This document shows positions 54,690 through 64,000 of a stretch of 64,000 nucleotides of DNA, one piece after another. The translations under genes and the position numbers were made by a program. The DNA lies in NCBI GenBank assembly GCA_026018925.1, contig JAKSZU010000013.1, positions 78,233,791-78,297,790 on the forward strand. The letters are read 5' to 3'. Numbering within the stretch: position 1 is the stretch's first letter; each line of letters starts with the position of its first letter. The notes beneath the pieces are model-generated. The model ran no database searches. It was not told where the DNA came from and saw only the letters and a program-made list of their open reading frames with translations. Source of the stretch: Tupaia tana (Eukaryota > Chordata > Mammalia > Scandentia > Tupaiidae).

Positions 54690-55000
54690 AAACTTTCTGA
54701 GCATTTCCTACATGTTAGCTTCAGAGCTATAGTATCTTGTCTATTCCTTATATGGGTCTTAGGTAATATGTGCAACTATTACTACCCAATGAGGAAACAG
54801 AGGCTCAGAAAAGAATCTTGCTCAAGGTCACTTTTTTTTTTTTTTTTTTTAAAGAATTACGGCCATGTGGGAGTCCAACGCCCTTAACCATCAAACCACC
54901 TGCCGGCCCCTGGTCACATTGTTTTCAATGGTAGAGCTGAGGTTCGAATCCGAGCTTTTGAGTCCTGCCTCAGTGCTGCTGGTGAATGTATTTTTTGAAG
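54690..55000 (-). mobile_element. MIR SINE, minus strand, split by a short SINE
   Basis: Before: tacccaatgaggaaacagag, gctcagaaaagaatcttgct, caaggtcac. After: ggtcacattgttttcaatgg, gtagagctgaggttcgaatc. The two parts are continuous MIR when the SINE is removed. Confidence 0.65.
54832..54911 (-). mobile_element. Head-only SINE insertion, minus strand
   Basis: Only a T-run, taaagaattacggccatgtg, ggagtccaacgcccttaacc and head cacctgccggcccc are present: about 80 bp. It lacks the B box, CT segment and body. TSD ggtcac lies at 54826-54831 and 54912-54917. Confidence 0.8.
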
Positions 55001-55370
55001 GAGTATTATTTCACCCTGAAAAATCTGAGTCATGCCAGACAGGTGCTAGAAGCATACTGTCTCCTTTCCAATCTCTGGTGAACAATGTCAGTTAGCATTT
55101 ATATTCATAGCACCTCCCCAGTCATGCTATGGGTCTTTCTGGTGGTTAGACTGTATCAATGCAGGCCCACAGAGACACTTATCAAGGTACAACTTTGCAT
55201 AAATCAGAATCAGTTCAAGTTAAGCTGCCAATGAGCTCACAAAAGAAATTGACAACAGGGGGATCACATTGAAATAACGGTAACTTAAAGACATGGACTT
55301 GCTAAGGCAATGTTATTTTGAGTTAAAAATGTTCATCATTAGTAAGAAATTTTAAAGAATTAAATTTTTA
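55001..55370. other. Unique DNA
   Basis: Nothing recognised. Confidence 0.4.
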
Positions 55371-55545
55371 GGGGCCAGTAGGTAGTGTGGTGGTTAGGGT
55401 ACTGGGCTCCTACACTTTGAGTCCCAGACCTTGTGGCTTGCTTTATCATTTTCCCTCTCTCTGGTGAGTACATGTGCCCTATAGCACCAAAAAACCCCCA
55501 AAAAACAAACAAACAAAAAACAAAAATAAACAACTTAACTTTGAT
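55371..55545 (+). mobile_element. Short-form SINE, plus strand
   Basis: Head ggggccagtaggtagtgtgg, a small deletion removing part of the anticodon-like region, B-box remnant tttgagtcccag, ccctatagcaccaaaa and A/C-rich tail. Confidence 0.8.
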
Positions 55546-55730
55546 CCTTAAAATTTTAATTAAAAAAATTTACATTAGTAGCAGTTTTCTATAATCCTTG
55601 TTCTTTTTGCCAAATACAAATCACTGTGGAAATAGTTTTGTTTCCTTACCCGACCATCTTTCTTCCAGTCAAAGTTAACACAGGGAAAGGAAGTGACATT
55701 CCTTTATTGGCTTAAAAATATTTATTTGAG
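55546..55730. other. Unique AT-rich DNA
   Basis: Nothing recognised. Confidence 0.4.
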
Positions 55731-55995
55731 TGGCTCTGTAGTTTGGTGGTTAAAGCAGCTGGATTCCTACATGGCTAGCCATGTGGTTCGAATACTGGAT
55801 CTGGTGTCCTGAGACACCCACGGAATGCATGTACATGTGTGTCCAAAATCTTGAGGAGGGAGAGATGAAGAAGAGAGTTTAGTGTGGCCATTCCCTGGGG
55901 AGGAGTCGGGGGCTTTTCTCCTCTCCCTCTTTCTCTGTATTTCTGTCTCTTTCTAGTAAGAGTACATGTTCTCTGGTGAAAAGAAAATTAAATAT
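55731..55995 (+). mobile_element. Long-form SINE, plus strand, diverged
   Basis: Head tggctctgtagtttggtggt, B box ggttcgaatactgg, body ccaaaatcttgaggaggg, end agtacatgttctctggtg. Confidence 0.7.
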
Positions 55996-56525
55996 TTTTA
56001 TAATATGGGACACTTGAATTTTTATTTATGAGGTAGAAGGAACACACTGGAGGATTGATTTGGCTTCTAGTCTTCATTCTGTGTGGTTTGAGAGAACCAT
56101 ATTCCCTTTTGGGTCTCCCATTCTTCCTCTGTTGGGTTTAGTAAAGGTGATTTATAAGATTGTCCTCAAGTCTGGATTCCATGCGTCAAAGCAGACCAAA
56201 GCAGGCAAAACAAGTCAACTTAGTTATCACTACTGGAGTCCCTATTATGTACTAATATTGGGCAGGGCATGGAGTTACAAGCAGTGACAGTAATTACATG
56301 AAGCTTCAGGAGACTTGGAGTATACCTCGCCACTGTCTCTTAGTAGCTAGGGAATACTAGTCTATTCGTGTCCCTTTTGAGCCTCATTTTCCTCATGAGA
56401 TTCTTGTTACCAATAAAATTAATGAATATAAGACAAAAGATTCCTATTGTGCTTGAGGATTTTGAGGAGGAGGAGATCCGGGCCTAGTCAGTGTGGACTC
56501 TTATCTTTGAACCTAAATATGGAAA
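55996..56525. other. Mostly unique DNA with a MIR trace
   Basis: 56290-56430 (tctcttagtagctagggaat, gagcctcattttcctcatga) is a probable plus-strand MIR. The rest is unassigned. Confidence 0.4.
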
Positions 56526-56685
56526 GAGGGCCAGCAGGTGACATGGTGGTTAAGGCACCAGACTCTCACATAGTCAACCACGGTTCAAATCCCAGACCTG
56601 GTGGCTTGCTTCCTTACTTTCCCTTTCTGTCTGTCCCTGGTCAAATTAAAAAATAAATAAATAAAATTAAGTCTTTAAAAAATAG
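56526..56685 (+). mobile_element. Short-form SINE, plus strand
   Basis: Head gagggccagcaggtgacatg, B box gttcaaatccc, tail tcaaattaaaaaataaataa. Confidence 0.88.
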
Positions 56686-57211
56686 TTCTATCCTTTAAGA
56701 ACTACAAGGAAGAAGTGTTTTTTCATTTGCCTCTTGGAGATCAGGGTTTCAGTTACACACATGGCTCTGACACCCTGAAGTAATGTCTGACAAGGGTTTG
56801 ACTTTCTTTGGGTAGAACCTAGCAGGAATCAGATTCTGAGGGATCCTGGGGAAGTACCTGTGATGGAATGTGGCTCAGAAGGATTGATATCACCTGGGCC
56901 ATCATACACTCAGGTCATGCTTCAGGGACCAAAGTTGTAGTATGGTCTGATCATTTCAAAGGCCTTTTTAATGCCCTGTGACAGTTCAGATGAATAGGAT
57001 TGAAGGAATTCCTCCCTGTTTACAGGAAAACAAAGCTTATAATCGGTCTTCAGCTTTTGGGATTGTCATCTGAGAATCTGATGAAACCTTTGGATTTTTC
57101 TATCTAGAGAGATGTACTTACATACTTAAATCCAAACTCAAGTGCATTTTTAGGTGGGTCTTGTGCATCCCCATGAAACCCATCTATGGTGTTATATTAA
57201 GAGTCCTTCAA
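56686..57211. other. Unique DNA
   Basis: Nothing recognised. Confidence 0.4.
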
Positions 57212-57396
57212 GGGGCCAGTAGGTGACATGAGGGTTAAGGCTCTGGACACTCCCACATGGCTGACCACGGTTCCAGTCGTGGACCTGGTGACTTGCTTTC
57301 TTACTCGCCCCTCCCCCCCGTTTGTGTGTCTCTGGTCAAATTAAAATAAATGAATGAATGAAAATATTAAAATAATTCTTAAAAAAGAAAAAAAAA
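57212..57396 (+). mobile_element. Short-form SINE, plus strand
   Basis: Head ggggccagtaggtgacatga, B-box remnant gttccagtcgtgg, tail tcaaattaaaataaatgaat. TSD-like agagtccttca/agaatccttca. Confidence 0.87.
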
Positions 57397-57689
57397 AGAA
57401 TCCTTCATTGAATAGCAAGCAAGGTCCAGCATTGAAGACTGGATTCTCTCTCACTATTTCCCTTACTTTCCATTCTAAACTCTTCCTATCAACTTTGCCG
57501 CAATTTTAGACCCCATCGCTTTCCTCCTGGACTATTTTAATTTTCTCTTCTTCTTAACAAGTTCTCTATATATTCTACAGAAGGAAATTTTATTGGAGGA
57601 GGGGGTATAAATGAGAAAAATAAATAAAATGGTAAAAATTCCTTTTCAGGATAAAGTAAATGAGATTCTTCTAAAAGACTTATTATAGA
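57397..57689. other. Unique AT-rich DNA
   Basis: Nothing recognised. Confidence 0.4.
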
Positions 57690-57836
57690 GGGGCTGGCAG
57701 GTAGTGTGGTGGTTAAGACACTGGACTCCCACATGGCTGATTGCAGTTCAAATCCTGGATCTGAGGGCTTGCTTTCTCACTTTCCCTTTCTCTCTCTGTC
57801 CTTCTCTGGTGTTAAAAAAAAAATCTTGAAAAAATG
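57690..57836 (+). mobile_element. Short-form SINE, plus strand
   Basis: Head ggggctggcaggtagtgtgg, B box gttcaaatcctgg, CT tract, ggtgttaaaaaaaaaatctt. An 11-bp TSD, cttattataga, lies at 57679-57689 and 57837-57847. Confidence 0.9.
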
Positions 57837-57847
57837 CTTATTATAGA

Positions 57848-58262
57848 AACATTGAAAATATATATATAAATAAAAAAAAATTAGTCTCCACTCCCAGAAA
57901 CACCTAATGGTATATATTTTTTTCTAGTGTTTTTCTATGGAAAATTTCTTTTTATAGTTGTGATTAAGTTATGTGTATATATGTATATATCTGTTAAAAC
58001 ATGTGTGTGTGTTTTATATATACACTCAGACTCAGAACTGAGAGAAGCAAATCCATCATTTCCATATTGTCTTTAATATATATGTTTTATTTAACATTTA
58101 TTTTTCCTCTAGCCCAAATGCATATATGCATTCAAATTTGTTTTTATTATAGAAAGTTTGAAATATGCACAAACGTGGAGACAATTATAATTCTCCTCCT
58201 TCTAACATGTATCCAATTGTTAGCTTTGAAAATTATCAAAATTTTATCAGTGAACTTTTGAT
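57848..58262 (-). mobile_element. Old L1 3' UTR fragment, antisense
   Basis: ttttattatagaaagtttga, aatatgcacaaacgtggaga and attgttagctttgaaaatta, tcaaaattttatcagtg. Typical of old L1 3' ends in antisense. Interrupted by TA/TG-rich simple DNA. Confidence 0.5.
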
Positions 58263-58815
58263 CTGTAATAGCTTCAAAATATAGTGGCTTAAAACTACAA
58301 CTGTTTACTTGGTTCATAATTCTGTAACTGTGATTTGAGTTGGGCTCAGCTGTATGGTTCTTTTGTTAGTAATGGCTGCTTCATTTATGTATCTGTGTTT
58401 TGCTTCAACTTAGTTAAATTGATGTTCTTTCTGGGATTGGTTGGCTGACATCTGGGGCAACAGGAAGGACTGGGTCTCAGAATCTCTCAATATCCAGCGG
58501 GTTCTCTGTGGCCTTCTACATATGAAAATGGGAGGCTTTCAAGCAAAACAAGAGGACAAAGGCCTTTATATTGGGTTTTCAGAAAAGTCATGACATTTTT
58601 TCTAGGCAAAAAATGCACCATGACTTTTCCGACAACCCAATAGTTTCTGCTTTCATCTCATTAATATTTCATTCACCAAAGCGAGTCACAGGGTCAATCT
58701 GCACTCAAGGGGTAAAGATATAGGGCCTACCTGTTAATGGATGTCCTACATCATATTGCAACAGCATGAATGTAGGGAGAAGAACTTGTGGCCAACTTTG
58801 TAATCTACCACAAAT
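58263..58815 (-). mobile_element. MLT1-like LTR, antisense, split by a MITE
   Basis: agtggcttaaaactacaact, gagttgggctcagctgtatg, ctgacatctggggcaacagg; then after the MITE agcgagtcacagggtcaatc and gtggccaactttgtaatcta, ccacaa. Matches antisense MLT1 order. The MITE lies at 58571-58640. Confidence 0.55.
58571..58640. mobile_element. 70-bp palindromic mariner MITE, family 2
   Basis: It begins ttgggttttcagaaaagtca and ends tgacttttccgacaacccaa, which are near-perfect reverse complements. Central part tttttctaggcaaaaaa. It is flanked by TA on both sides (58569-58570 and 58641-58642), the standard mariner/Tc1 target duplication. Only about 70 bp, with no coding capacity. Confidence 0.85.
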
Positions 58816-58819
58816 GTGT

Positions 58820-59165
58820 TACTAATCTTAATATTTAAAAAAATCATTTTTGATATTCATGAATGTAACTTAGATATTTGAGTAATGTGTCACTCAGTAG
58901 ATGTATTGGAGCTTGTGTGGCCATTATCCTATTGTTGGGTAATAAAGTCCTTGTAATTTTTCTGCCATTATAAATAATACTACAATAGATGCTTTGTACG
59001 TAAAGCATTTTCTGGTTTTAGGATTATTTTCTTAGACACAGAAGTGATATTACTGTGTCAAACAGTTTAGAGATCTTAGTACACTTTGCCAAATTGCTTT
59101 CCAAAAGGATTGTATCAATTTACACTCATACTAGCATGTGTGAGTACCCCACAGAGATCCTTTTA
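58820..59165 (-). mobile_element. Old L1 3' part, antisense
   Basis: tgccattataaataatacta, caatagatgctttgtacg, cacagaagtgatattactgt, gccaaattgctttccaaaag and tttacactcatactagcat follow old L1 order. Confidence 0.6.
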
Positions 59166-59211
59166 AAATGCAAATCTGATAATCTCAGACCCAGTTTAAA
59201 AGTGATCTCTG

Positions 59212-59468
59212 GGGGCTAGCAGGTGGTGGGTGTGGTGGTTAAGGTGCTGGAATCCCACATGGCTGACTTTGGGTAGACTCCTGGACTTGGCAGCTTGAAG
59301 ATCATGCAGGGTAAATATATGTGCCCAAATCCCAGGAGGGGAACAGAGGAGAATGGCAGGGGATGTAGTCATCCCTCCCCTGGGAGGTGATTTCTCACTT
59401 TCCCTCTTTCTGTGTCTCTCCAGCAAGTGCATACACCATATGGAAAAAAAAAAAAATCTTATAAAAAA
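59212..59468 (+). mobile_element. Long-form SINE, plus strand
   Basis: Head ggggctagcaggtggtgggt, body gaggggaacagaggagaatg, palindrome-derived tcccctgggaggtg. A perfect 13-bp TSD, aaagtgatctctg, lies at 59199-59211 and 59469-59481. Confidence 0.92.
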
Positions 59469-59578
59469 AAAGTGATCTCTGCTGCCTAGTAAAGACCAAA
59501 CTATGTAAGACAATATCATGTCTGCTACATGATTTTTGAATAACTAAATGCCTTTTAGCTTGATAAGCCTATATATCA

Positions 59579-59838
59579 GGCTGCTCCCATGGCCTAGTGG
59601 TCAAGGGAGCCAGATCTCACATGGCCAACCACACACTTCAAATCCTGGCCCCAATGATTTGAAAAACATGCTGTGTGTGTGTGTGCACGCGCACGTGCTG
59701 AAAATCCCAACAAGATGGAGAAATGGAGGAGAACGGATTGTGGTGTGACTGTGCCTTACTGGAGTGTCCTTTCTCCTTCTCTGTTCTCTCTCTGGAGATT
59801 ACACATGCCCTTTGACAAATAAAAGAAAGAAGAAAAAA
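59579..59838 (+). mobile_element. Long-form SINE, plus strand, diverged subfamily
   Basis: Head ggctgctcccatggcctagt, cttcaaatcctgg, aaaaacatgctgtgtgtgtg, body gaggagaacggattgtggtg, end cacatgccctttgacaaata. It shares with 49484-49740 the aaaaacatg motif and a decayed palindrome (ttactggagtg). Confidence 0.72.
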
Positions 59839-60087
59839 GACTTTATATCTAAGGGTCATGGAATCTAGTGAGAGGTCAAGACAGGGTAGACTGAGAACGG
59901 AAAAAAATAAATCCATCAGTCCCATGTTTCTTTAATATAGGTGTCATTATGAAAATAGAAGAGGAAATGGATGATTAGAGAGTTCAGTATTTAAAGTGGA
60001 AGTCTATTTGTAGCTTTCTATATATGGTATTAGTGAACTACTTTGACATTGTTAATCTTTGCAAAAGATACACATATACAAGTATAT
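59839..60087. other. Unique DNA
   Basis: Nothing recognised. Confidence 0.4.
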
Positions 60088-60218
60088 GTAAGGAGTCTTC
60101 AAAAAGTTCACAAAAAATGCATGTTATGAAAAAATTATGCATGGATTTCAAAAATTCTTTTGTATCTATATAAATGTGTAGTTTTTCATTTTTTTCACAA
60201 TGTTTTGAAGCCCTTTCA
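60088..60218. mobile_element. Mariner-type MITE, family 1, copy 3
   Basis: Left aaggagtcttcaaaaagttc, internal aatgcatgttatgaaaaaat and tgcatggatttcaaaaattc, right caatgttttgaagccctttc. Same internal order as 53168-53292. Confidence 0.7.
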
Positions 60219-60739
60219 CATTTAATCAACATATGCATTATAATACATTATAATACATATTAATTTTGTTGGTTAGGATTCATTCCCAACTCATAGTGTG
60301 CCATGTGGCTCTTAGTCATGCCCGGCAGTCTGTTCTTGACTGTGTCACTAGGCTGGGCCATTAGTAATGTTATTTAACCTAATTTCTCTAAACTATTACT
60401 TGAACATTTAATCCATATAAAATGATTAATAAATGAATTGATGTAATTTCCTTCATATGAAGTCTTTGGAATCTGATCTGTATTTTATACTTGACATATA
60501 CCTTGAGTTAGACTAGCCTCATTTTAAGTGCTTAGTACCCACATCTGCCTAGGGCTACTATGTGGCATAATATAGTTCTAGAACAAAACTATCTAGGCTC
60601 CAAGTGGAATAATTCTCCAGGCGTTTAAGTCTTGATACCCATATACCACTAGTTTTTCTGAAAACCTACTTTTGTCTCCAGCTTGACTGGGTCTATAAGG
60701 GCCTTGATTTACTACACTCTAGGTCTAGAATTAGTCCCT
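60219..60739. other. Mostly unique DNA
   Basis: 60270-60362 ends with tgtgtcactaggctgggcca, which could be an old SINE head in antisense, but this is weak. Nothing else recognised. Confidence 0.35.
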
Positions 60740-60978
60740 GGAGCCAGCAGATGGCATAATAAGTATGTCGCCGGACTGCCATCCAGTGGCCACAGTTCAA
60801 GTCTTGGACTTGGTGGCTTAAAACTCAGGCCAACTTGGGTGCACGCTTTCCCAAAAGTCTTGAGCGAAGAATGGAGAAGGGACTGTGGCTTGGCCATCCC
60901 CCCTGGGGGGTGATTTCTTACTTTCTCTCTCTCTGGCGAGTATAGGCACTCTATTGCAAAAATCTCTCTTAAAAAAAA
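60740..60978 (+). mobile_element. Long-form SINE, plus strand
   Basis: Head ggagccagcagatggcataa, B box gttcaagtcttgg, palindrome atcccccctggggggtgat near 60897-60915. A 10-bp TSD, attagtccct, lies at 60730-60739 and 60979-60988. Confidence 0.9.
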
Positions 60979-60988
60979 ATTAGTCCCT

Positions 60989-61261
60989 TTAACTCCTAGT
61001 ATTGTGTTTGATTTCCCAATCTAGGCTCTATTTTTCTTACAGTGAATTTTCTTTTAGTGGCTTCTTGTGTTTTCCTGCTTTGTTTGCCACCCTCACGTAT
61101 CAAAGAAAAACATTCTTACTCTTCAAACATTAATATGTGGGGAGCAAGAGTCAATTTTATTTCCATTCTCCCCATGAAGCTCCTCTCTTCCTATGAAAAT
61201 CTATGGAACAAACAGGTGTGTAGGCATCTGTAACCCAAGTATACAAGGATAAGGTGAGGGC
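60989..61261. other. Unique DNA
   Basis: Nothing recognised. Confidence 0.4.
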
Positions 61262-61509
61262 TTTTTTTTTTTTTTTGAGAGATTTTTGCTATAGGGTATG
61301 TGCACTTGCTGGAGAGACAGAGACAAAACAACAAATCATCCCTCTCCCAAAGGGGATGGCCATGCCGTTATCCCTTTTCCTCCATTCTCCTCTTAGGATT
61401 TTGGGCATACATGCATGGTATGAGTTTTTAAGACACCAGTTCCGGAACTTGAACCATGGTCAGCCATGTGAGAGTCCAGTGCCTTTACCACTACACCACT
61501 TCTCAATCC
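61262..61509 (-). mobile_element. Long-form SINE, minus strand, diverged
   Basis: T-run, gagagatttttgctataggg, caaatcatccctctcccaaa, B box aacttgaaccatgg, decayed head actacaccacttctcaatc. Confidence 0.8.
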
Positions 61510-61999
61510 TACAGATTATTCTTAACAATGGCCAGCAATGTCTGAGGCTTAGGCAATGGCCCAGCTAAAATGTTCTTTTATGTAAGTAGTAATAACATCC
61601 TCAGGGACTCTATGTTGGGTGGAGTATAAAGGAATTATATGAAGGGTTGGAAAACAAGAAATTCTGGGTTGGTAGAGTTCTTCTGGAAGAGGCAGGTAAT
61701 GGAAGAAATTTCTCATAGTGACAGTAAGGGTCACTGAGGTCCTAACTATATACAAAAACTTCAATGCCTTGTTTTCTGAAGTAGGCATTGGTATCTTCAT
61801 TTTATAAACAAAATAGTGAAACTCAAGAATGTTAAATAGCCAAGGCCAAAAGAAGGGAACTGCAAAGACCTTATCCTTTCCATCTTCTTACTGATGTTCT
61901 TGATTAATAGATGGCTAAGGACAGACTCAAGGACCAGCTGGTATACCCAAGGAAACTTTGCAAGAGAGCAGGTCTCTGCAGAAACATTTATAACTTCTT
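61510..61999 (-). mobile_element. MIR fragment within unique DNA
   Basis: 61760-61860 (tatcttcattttataaacaa, aatagtgaaactcaagaatg, ttaaatagccaaggccaaaa) is antisense MIR. The remainder on both sides is unassigned. Confidence 0.4.
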
Positions 62000-62545
62000 A
62001 CAAAGGGTATGGCTATAGTGTATCATTGATTTTTTTTCACCATTACAATGCAACAGATTATTCCAAGATGAGATAAAACAATACCCCTTCTTATGCTTAG
62101 GATTCCATGATTCAGTTTGGACAAGGCAGAGTTAGAGTTGGCTTATCTCTGCTCTGTGTTACGTGAGGCCTTAGCTGGAAGACTTGAAAGCTGAGGGCTG
62201 AAATGATTTGAAGATGTCTTGTGGTTGACATAGGCTGTTGACTTGCACCTCAGTGGCCTCTCTGTATTGTCATATGGACTACTGATTTTGGCTTTCTCAC
62301 AATGTGATGGCTGGGCATTGAAAGCTAGAAGCAGACAAGAGTCATACTGTCGTTGCCTTGCCCAGGAAGTCATGCATCATACATTTCATATGTGATATTT
62401 CACAAGGTGGCCACAGAGTCATGGCTAGTATCCAGAGGAAGTAAGAGACTCTGCCTCTTGATGGGAAATGGCAGGGTTCTAGAAGGGCATGTGGGGCCAG
62501 AAATATTACCGTGACTGTTTTGGGAGATATAATCTGCCATCGTCA
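62000..62545 (-). mobile_element. MLT1-like LTR, antisense
   Basis: caacagattattccaagatg, agataaaacaatacc, cttagctggaagacttgaaa, cttgcacctcagtggcctct, agactctgcctcttgatggg and gggagatataatctgcca follow antisense MLT1 order. No internal retroviral region. Confidence 0.5.
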
Positions 62546-64000
62546 TTGTCAGTGTCATTGACCAACTGCTGGATGAGGAAGGAAAGGTGGAGAGGTAACT
62601 GGGAATGAAATGTTTTATCAAAATGCCAGGATCTCTAGTAAATTCAAAACAGTAAAAGAAAATTAGGAAAAAGGCAGAAAGGCAAATTAGTTCAAATGCA
62701 AGTAGAGAATATTGGAGAAGGCTTCCTCTAGATGAAGATCCCTTCAAAAAAGCAGTAATGTCCTTGACTTAATACACTGGCCCTGCTTATGTCCTTTCTT
62801 GCAGCCTCAGGCAGCTTCCACTGGCCAGAGCTCTGTCTCCTGTGAGACCTTAGTAGCTCAGTCCCAGGGAAGGTCATGACAGCTTGCCTTGGGCCTGCCC
62901 TCCTTTCTTCAAGGCTTAACCCCAAGCCCTCTTTCACTAGAGATTTGAAATGTCATTAAATCAGGGCTTGAGCTGAGAAATAACGACTGTCTTTATATGC
63001 ACTGGCTCTTTACTGGCAAACTATTAGAGAGAAGATAAGGTTCTATAACACTGCAGGAATAAAGCCCAGAAAATTATGCGAAAAGCTCCACCATCCAGGA
63101 TAAATGTTATAGGAGGCATTAACCTTCCATAAAAATCCCTTTGCTAGGCAGGAATTTAAATGACAGTCACTGTGAGAGGAGATATTTAGCCTTAGAAACA
63201 TATTATACTGCCACCTTCCCTTAGAATAGCAAGCTCTTTGGTTATCAGCAGTTGAATATTGTTCATCTTTTTCATAGGCATGCTCAGAAATACAGCAAAT
63301 ATGTATATACAGTTTTGCATATAGTGTGTGCTCCATATTGTACTTCCCAAGAAGTTATGTGTACAGCCCCTGCTTTATTTAAGAAAATTGAATAAGAAAT
63401 TAATATTTAAGCAAAGTTGAAACACACCTTTATGATAGCTACCAAATTACTTGCTTGAGGGGAAAAATAATTTTTTTCCCTAAGGCATAAGTGTGATTCT
63501 GCAATGAGTGTGTTTGACCAGAAATTAAAGATGATATAAATTTAGCTCTTCAATAAAAAAGTAAAAGATTCACAGGGCAAAGATATTATATAGAAACTCA
63601 TGTGTGTTCTATATATGTGCTAATACATGTTTGAAGAAAATCTCAGGTGATAGTTTATATAATAAGATTAAAAATGATCATTCTGCTTTAAATACTCATG
63701 TGCTGTGTCCCAACATTAAAATAATATGCAACAGAATAAGCAACAGGACTCTTTCATATTATCTGAGAGTCCCACAGAAGCCCCAGAGCTACTTCCAGAA
63801 TTTGGTATGGAGCTGATACTGAATTTCCTAAAGGGTTAAGTGGATGCAAGTTGTTAATACCTACACCCTTGAGTTCCACTATTCCTCCTAAGTGGTTCAT
63901 TCCTAGGAACTAACACATGGGGTGTTATTTTTCTTCTGTTGAGAAAGTAGCTTTGGAAATACTGAGGGTTCAGAACTGAAAGTTATGGTTGACAAATCCA
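62546..64000. other. Unique DNA to the window end
   Basis: About 1.45 kb without a recognised repeat, gene or RNA. Frames of 69-97 codons on the minus strand have no domain. The AT-rich 63000-63350 section is a candidate for conserved non-coding DNA only because no repeat is visible. Confidence 0.4.

Overview
This window is nuclear DNA from a placental mammal. No intact protein-coding gene, exon or structural RNA gene can be supported anywhere in it. The evidence is the repeat content: ancient MIR, L2, MER5-like and Tigger-like elements, ERVL/MaLR-type LTRs, L1 LINEs, mariner MITEs and CA/GT/GA microsatellites. The dominant young repeat is a tRNA-derived SINE. It is not Alu, B1/B2, the rabbit C-SINE, a ruminant or carnivore SINE, the Afrotherian SINE or the colugo CYN SINE as I know them, so I do not name the species. 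Frames of 60-190 codons are common, but nearly all lie in SINEs, L1 or low-complexity DNA.

The SINE occurs in two forms. The long form (about 240-300 bp) has a tRNA-like head with A and B boxes, a unique body with a C-run/G-run palindrome, a CT-rich segment and an A-rich tail. The short form (about 130-190 bp) has the same head, then a CT-rich segment and an AAATAA-type tail. I count about 45 copies on both strands, many with target-site duplications (TSDs) of 10-17 bp. A second, older SINE-like family is seen twice (1530-1745 and 19005-19197).

Layout. 1-9.5 kb: unique DNA with MIR/L2 fragments, two LTRs and six SINEs. 9.5-12.3 kb: old L1 3' ends split by SINEs, including a fold-back SINE pair. 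12.3-29.5 kb: unique DNA, MIR/L2 and many SINEs, with a minisatellite at 21.8 kb. 29.8-40.2 kb: an antisense L1 complex. It holds a near full-length degenerate L1 (3' UTR, ORF2, ORF1, 5' UTR) and a second ORF1/5' UTR segment beyond it. Inside the first L1 lie a GEMIN8 retropseudogene, a truncated L1 3' end with an 18-bp TSD, and SINEs. 40.5-43.2 kb: mostly unassigned. 43.2-47.4 kb: old L1 and L2 fragments with nested insertions. 47.6-64 kb: SINEs, three LTRs, four mariner-type MITEs, a Tigger-like element and unique DNA.

The only host-gene homology recognised is the GEMIN8 pseudogene, which has a frameshift and a stop. I found no new biological system. The points most worth a second look are the SINE family and its conserved palindrome, the nested L1/GEMIN8 structure, the duplicated L1 ORF1/5' UTR module and repeated L1 3' UTR unit, the fold-back SINE pair, and a 70-bp palindromic MITE inside an LTR. 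Boundaries of old repeats are estimates made by eye.
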